8,402 nucleotides of DNA from Pseudomonadota bacterium (GTDB lineage: Bacteria; Pseudomonadota; Gammaproteobacteria; Acidiferrobacterales; UBA6901): NCBI GenBank assembly GCA_021785795.1, contig JAJYEK010000121.1, positions 1,938-10,339 of the forward strand, read 5' to 3'. The translations under genes were made by a program, and so were the position numbers. The notes beneath the pieces were generated by a model. The model searched no databases and was not told the origin of the DNA. It saw only the letters and a list, made by a program, of their open reading frames with translations. Shown one piece after another: positions 6,290 to 8,402 of the stretch (within the stretch, counting starts at the first letter, position 1; every line of letters starts with the position of its first letter).

Positions 6290-6436
6290 CCATGAACGGC
6301 ACGGCTCGTGCAGACGCGCTGGAGCGCGACATCGGCGAACCGGATGCTGTGCGGAAGCACGGGGCCAACGCTGGTGATCGCGGGCCGATGGTCTCGGGTC
6401 AGGCAAGTGCTGCCGGGCGGCAGCGGTGCGGGGGAA

Positions 6437-6907
6437 ATGACAAAAAAAACGCTGGTCCTCGGCCTGGGAAACACGCTGCTCGGCGATGAAGGTGCTGGCG
6501 TTCATGCCGTGCGCCGAATGCAGCAACTGCACCGCGATCGTTCCGACATCGAATTCCTCGATGGCGGCACGCTCAGTTTCACGCTGGCCGGTCTGATCGA
6601 ACAGGCCGACAATCTCATCGTAGTCGACGCTGCGCAGCTGCATGCAGCCCCGGGCACCCTGCGGGTATTCATCGGTGAGGATATGGATCACTTTCTCGGT
6701 ACGAATCGCAGAGCGAGTGTGCACGAGGTCAGCCTGCTCGATCTGTTGGCGATAGCCCTGCTTGCCGGACGGCTGCCGCACCGTCGGGCGCTGATCGGAA
6801 TACAGCCCCAATTCCTGGACTGGGCCGATGGTCCCAGCGAAGCCGTTGCGCGGGCGATCTCCCAGGCCTGCGGTGAAGTCTTCAGTCTTGCTGGAGCGTG
6901 GCAGTGA
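6437..6907 (+). CDS. hupD: HyaD/HupD-family hydrogenase maturation endopeptidase
   Basis: This cytoplasmic protease removes the C-terminal peptide of the [NiFe]-hydrogenase large subunit after nickel insertion, the last check before folding and export. The 156-residue protein begins MTKKTLVLGLGNTLLGDEGAG, the N-terminal signature of the family. The three nickel-sensing residues known from HybD are in place: Glu18 (GDEG), Asp64 (IVVDA) and His96 (VHEVSL). The late segment RALIGIQPQFLDW also fits. The frame is open upstream to 6308, but residues encoded there match nothing and the ATG at 6437 gives the normal length; its ribosome site (GGGGGA, close to the ATG) is weak. Its last codons overlap the hupH-like gene by 4 nt (GTGA). 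The specific name (hyaD, hupD, hynD) depends on the hydrogenase class. Confidence 0.94.
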   Translation: MTKKTLVLGLGNTLLGDEGAGVHAVRRMQQLHRDRSDIEFLDGGTLSFTLAGLIEQADNLIVVDAAQLHAAPGTLRVFIGEDMDHFLGTNRRASVHEVSLLDLLAIALLAGRLPHRRALIGIQPQFLDWADGPSEAVARAISQACGEVFSLAGAWQ

Positions 6908-7323
6908 CCGCACTCGGCGACTTCCCGGTCAGGGTGGCCGGCACGGAACCGGTCGGCAATTTTAGCCGGGTGCTGGCAATCGTGAACGAAGTCGAGTCCA
7001 TGCTGGCAAAGCTGGCGGATGCCGGAATCTGCGGATCCATCGATCTGCGCAGCCTGCCGATGGGACCGGGCGACCGTGACGTTCTGCGCAGGATTTTCGC
7101 GGAAGGCGAGGTGAGCGCTGTGATTCGTGCTCTCGGACAGACGCACGTGTACGAGTCGGTTGTGCGCGGCGTATGGTGGGTTGCGCATCGGAACGAAGAC
7201 GGGAAAGTCGCTGCGGAGTTCATCGAGATCACGCACCTGCCCGATATTCTCAGAACGCCGCCGGACGATGTTGCCGATGGGCTTGAAATGCTGCACGCGC
7301 AGCTCGAGGCGCTCGGCGGCTGA
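6904..7323 (+). CDS. hupH: HupH/HyaF-like hydrogenase expression/assembly protein (short form)
   Basis: The 139-residue product matches the HupH/HyaF C-terminal domain pattern: IDLRSLPMGPGDRDVLRRIFAEGEVSAVI (46-74) then YESVVRGVWWVAH (83-95) and EFIEITHLPDIL (105-116). HupH and HyaF are accessory proteins thought to help iron-sulfur small-subunit maturation or complex assembly; the mechanism is not settled. Usual members are about 280 residues with two related halves, so this is a half-length form. The start is GTG at 6904, inside the GTGA overlap with the hupD stop; a GGAG at 6893-6896 sits 7 nt upstream of it, whereas the in-frame GTG at 6898 would have only 1 nt of spacing. It lies 34 nt before the small-subunit gene, in one operon. 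Confidence 0.85.
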   Translation: MTALGDFPVRVAGTEPVGNFSRVLAIVNEVESMLAKLADAGICGSIDLRSLPMGPGDRDVLRRIFAEGEVSAVIRALGQTHVYESVVRGVWWVAHRNEDGKVAAEFIEITHLPDILRTPPDDVADGLEMLHAQLEALGG

Positions 7324-7357
7324 GCGCCACAGGGCGTCGCAACCAAGGGGGTATCCG

Positions 7358-8402
7358 ATGTCGAAAGACGATTCGATAGAGGAAGGTCTCAGAAAGCAGG
7401 GCATATCCCGCAGGGCGTTCATGAAGTTCTGTGCGGCCACGGCATCGCTGCTGGCGCTGCCGCCGGGCATGGCGGCGGTGATGGCAGAGACGCTGAGTCG
7501 CGCCAGGCGCCCTTCGGTCATCTACCTCTCATATCAGGAATGCACAGGCTGCGGCGAATCGCTCACGCGCTCGTTCTCTCCGACCCTGGAGAACCTGATG
7601 TTCAACGTCATGTCGCTGGACTACTACGAAACCCTGCAGGCAGCCGCCGGCACCGCGGCAGAAGAGGCCCGCAAGACAGCCATGAAGGAGAACTGGGGCA
7701 AGTACCTGCTCGTGGTCGACGGCGCGGTGCCCGTGGAGCACGACGGTGCCTATTGCACCATTGCGGGCGAAAGTGCAGTTGACATCCTAACCGAGGCCGT
7801 TAAGGGTGCGGCGGCGGTCGTGTCGGTCGGCACCTGCGCCGCGTTCGGCGGTATCCCGCATGCCAGCCCCGATCCGACCGGCGCCGTTGCGGTAAGCCGC
7901 ATCGTCAAGGACAAGCCGGTCGTCAACGTTTCCGGCTGCCCCCCGGTACCCGAGGTCATTACCGGCGTACTGGCCCATTACCTGACCTTCGGCAGCCTCC
8001 CCGAGCTGGATCATCTTGGCCGCCCGAAGGTGTTTTTCGGCGAGACCATTCACGATCGCTGCTATCGCCGGCCATTCTACGATGAAGGCAAGTTTGCCAA
8101 GACCTTTGACGATGAAGGCGCGCGCAATGGGTGGTGCCTGTTCGAGCTGGGGTGCAAGGGCCCGGTCACCTACAACGCCTGCCCGACCGTGAAGTGGAAT
8201 CAGGGCACAAGCTATCCGATCCAGTCGGGGCACGGCTGCCTCGGCTGTTCGGAGCCGGATTTCTGGGACAAGGGCGGTTTCTATCAGGCGCTGTCCACGG
8301 GCACCTGGAGCGGCGGCGCTGTTCTGGGTGCGGCCGCAGTCGCCGGGGCTGCTATCGGTGTGGGTGCGGCGATTGTCTCGCGCCGCCGCCATGCGCACTC
8401 CG
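7358..8402 (+). CDS. [NiFe]-hydrogenase small subunit, Tat-exported, membrane-anchored (3' end outside window)
   Basis: The small subunit carries the iron-sulfur relay between the NiFe site of the large subunit and the external electron partner. 348 codons are visible, without a stop. A twin-arginine signal is clear (ISRRAFMKF at about 16-24). Cluster ligands: proximal Cys62, Cys65, Cys160, Cys194; distal His232, Cys235, Cys260, Cys266; medial Cys275, Cys294, Cys297 (SGHGCLGCSEPDFWDKG). The proximal motif is CTGC, with Gly where oxygen-tolerant group 1d enzymes have an additional Cys, so a standard 4Fe-4S cluster is expected. Near the end, residues about 318-340 (Gly/Ala/Val-rich, then SRRRHAH) form a likely C-terminal membrane anchor with a cytoplasmic positive tail. 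ATG 7358 has an AAGGGGG ribosome site. The class (Isp-linked group 1e or another membrane-bound group 1) needs the downstream genes, so no symbol is given. Confidence 0.96.
   Translation, partial: MSKDDSIEEGLRKQGISRRAFMKFCAATASLLALPPGMAAVMAETLSRARRPSVIYLSYQECTGCGESLTRSFSPTLENLMFNVMSLDYYETLQAAAGTAAEEARKTAMKENWGKYLLVVDGAVPVEHDGAYCTIAGESAVDILTEAVKGAAAVVSVGTCAAFGGIPHASPDPTGAVAVSRIVKDKPVVNVSGCPPVPEVITGVLAHYLTFGSLPELDHLGRPKVFFGETIHDRCYRRPFYDEGKFAKTFDDEGARNGWCLFELGCKGPVTYNACPTVKWNQGTSYPIQSGHGCLGCSEPDFWDKGGFYQALSTGTWSGGAVLGAAAVAGAAIGVGAAIVSRRRHAHS

Noticed and set aside
6308..6436. N-terminal extension of hupD from a GTG at 6308
   Set aside because: The family signature starts at 6437 and the extension resembles no known hydrogenase protease; it overlaps the predicted leader hairpins.
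6144..6436. Sigma54 (-24/-12) promoter for the hydrogenase genes
   Set aside because: Some hydrogenase operons use sigma54, but I found no TGGCAC-N5-TTGCA-like pair on either strand in this region.
6224..7521. Minus-strand open frames opposite hupD and hupH (229 and 277 codons)
   Set aside because: They lie antisense to genes with clear family motifs and show no motifs of their own.
1..8402. CRISPR array, phage genes, toxin-antitoxin or defence system
   Set aside because: No repeat-spacer pattern, no phage or nuclease-like proteins, and no small paired toxin-antitoxin frames with recognisable motifs were seen.

Overview
The window is a [NiFe]-hydrogenase maturation and structural locus from a GC-rich proteobacterium. 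A gammaproteobacterial chemolithotroph or facultative anaerobe is the best guess, but no marker gene fixes the taxon. The evidence is a set of hyp genes (hypF, hypB, hypA, hypC), a HyaD/HupD-type maturation endopeptidase, a HupH-like accessory protein and a Tat-exported hydrogenase small subunit, plus one strong FNR/ANR-type operator.

Layout. Positions 1-1290 (minus) hold the N-terminal 430 codons of hypF, whose 3' end lies left of the window. Positions 1464-2216 (minus) encode a class I SAM methyltransferase, and 2221-3195 (minus) a DMT/EamA permease. The stop of the permease lies 4 nt before the GTG of the methyltransferase, so these two form a unit reading toward hypF. Positions 3196-3606 are a gene-free divergent region. 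Positions 3607-4353 (plus) encode a lipoprotein of unknown function. Positions 4354-4630 are non-coding, with hairpins and a possible insertion-sequence scar. Positions 4631-6143 (minus) are the hypC-hypA-hypB operon. Positions 6144-6436 are the divergent control region. Positions 6437 to the right edge (plus) hold hupD, the hupH-like gene and the small subunit, which is cut at the edge.

How the genes work together. HypF supplies the carbamoyl/thiocarboxamide chemistry for the active-site CN ligands, acting with HypE, which is not in the window. HypC is the chaperone that carries the Fe(CN)2CO unit, together with HypD, also not seen. HypA and HypB deliver nickel. The HupD-type protease then clips the large subunit once nickel is in. 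The HupH-like protein probably assists small-subunit or complex assembly. The small subunit carries an RR signal and a C-terminal hydrophobic anchor, so the mature enzyme is predicted to sit on the periplasmic face of the membrane.

The most notable signal is one near-perfect FNR box at 6248-6261 between the two operons. It is centred about -41.5 from a candidate start serving hupD-hupH-small subunit and about -40.5 from a candidate start serving hypCAB. One oxygen-responsive site may therefore drive both the enzyme and its maturases. I found no convincing evidence of an entirely new type of system. The less ordinary items are the non-hyp genes between hypF and hypCAB, the short single-domain HupH and the lipoprotein of unknown role.
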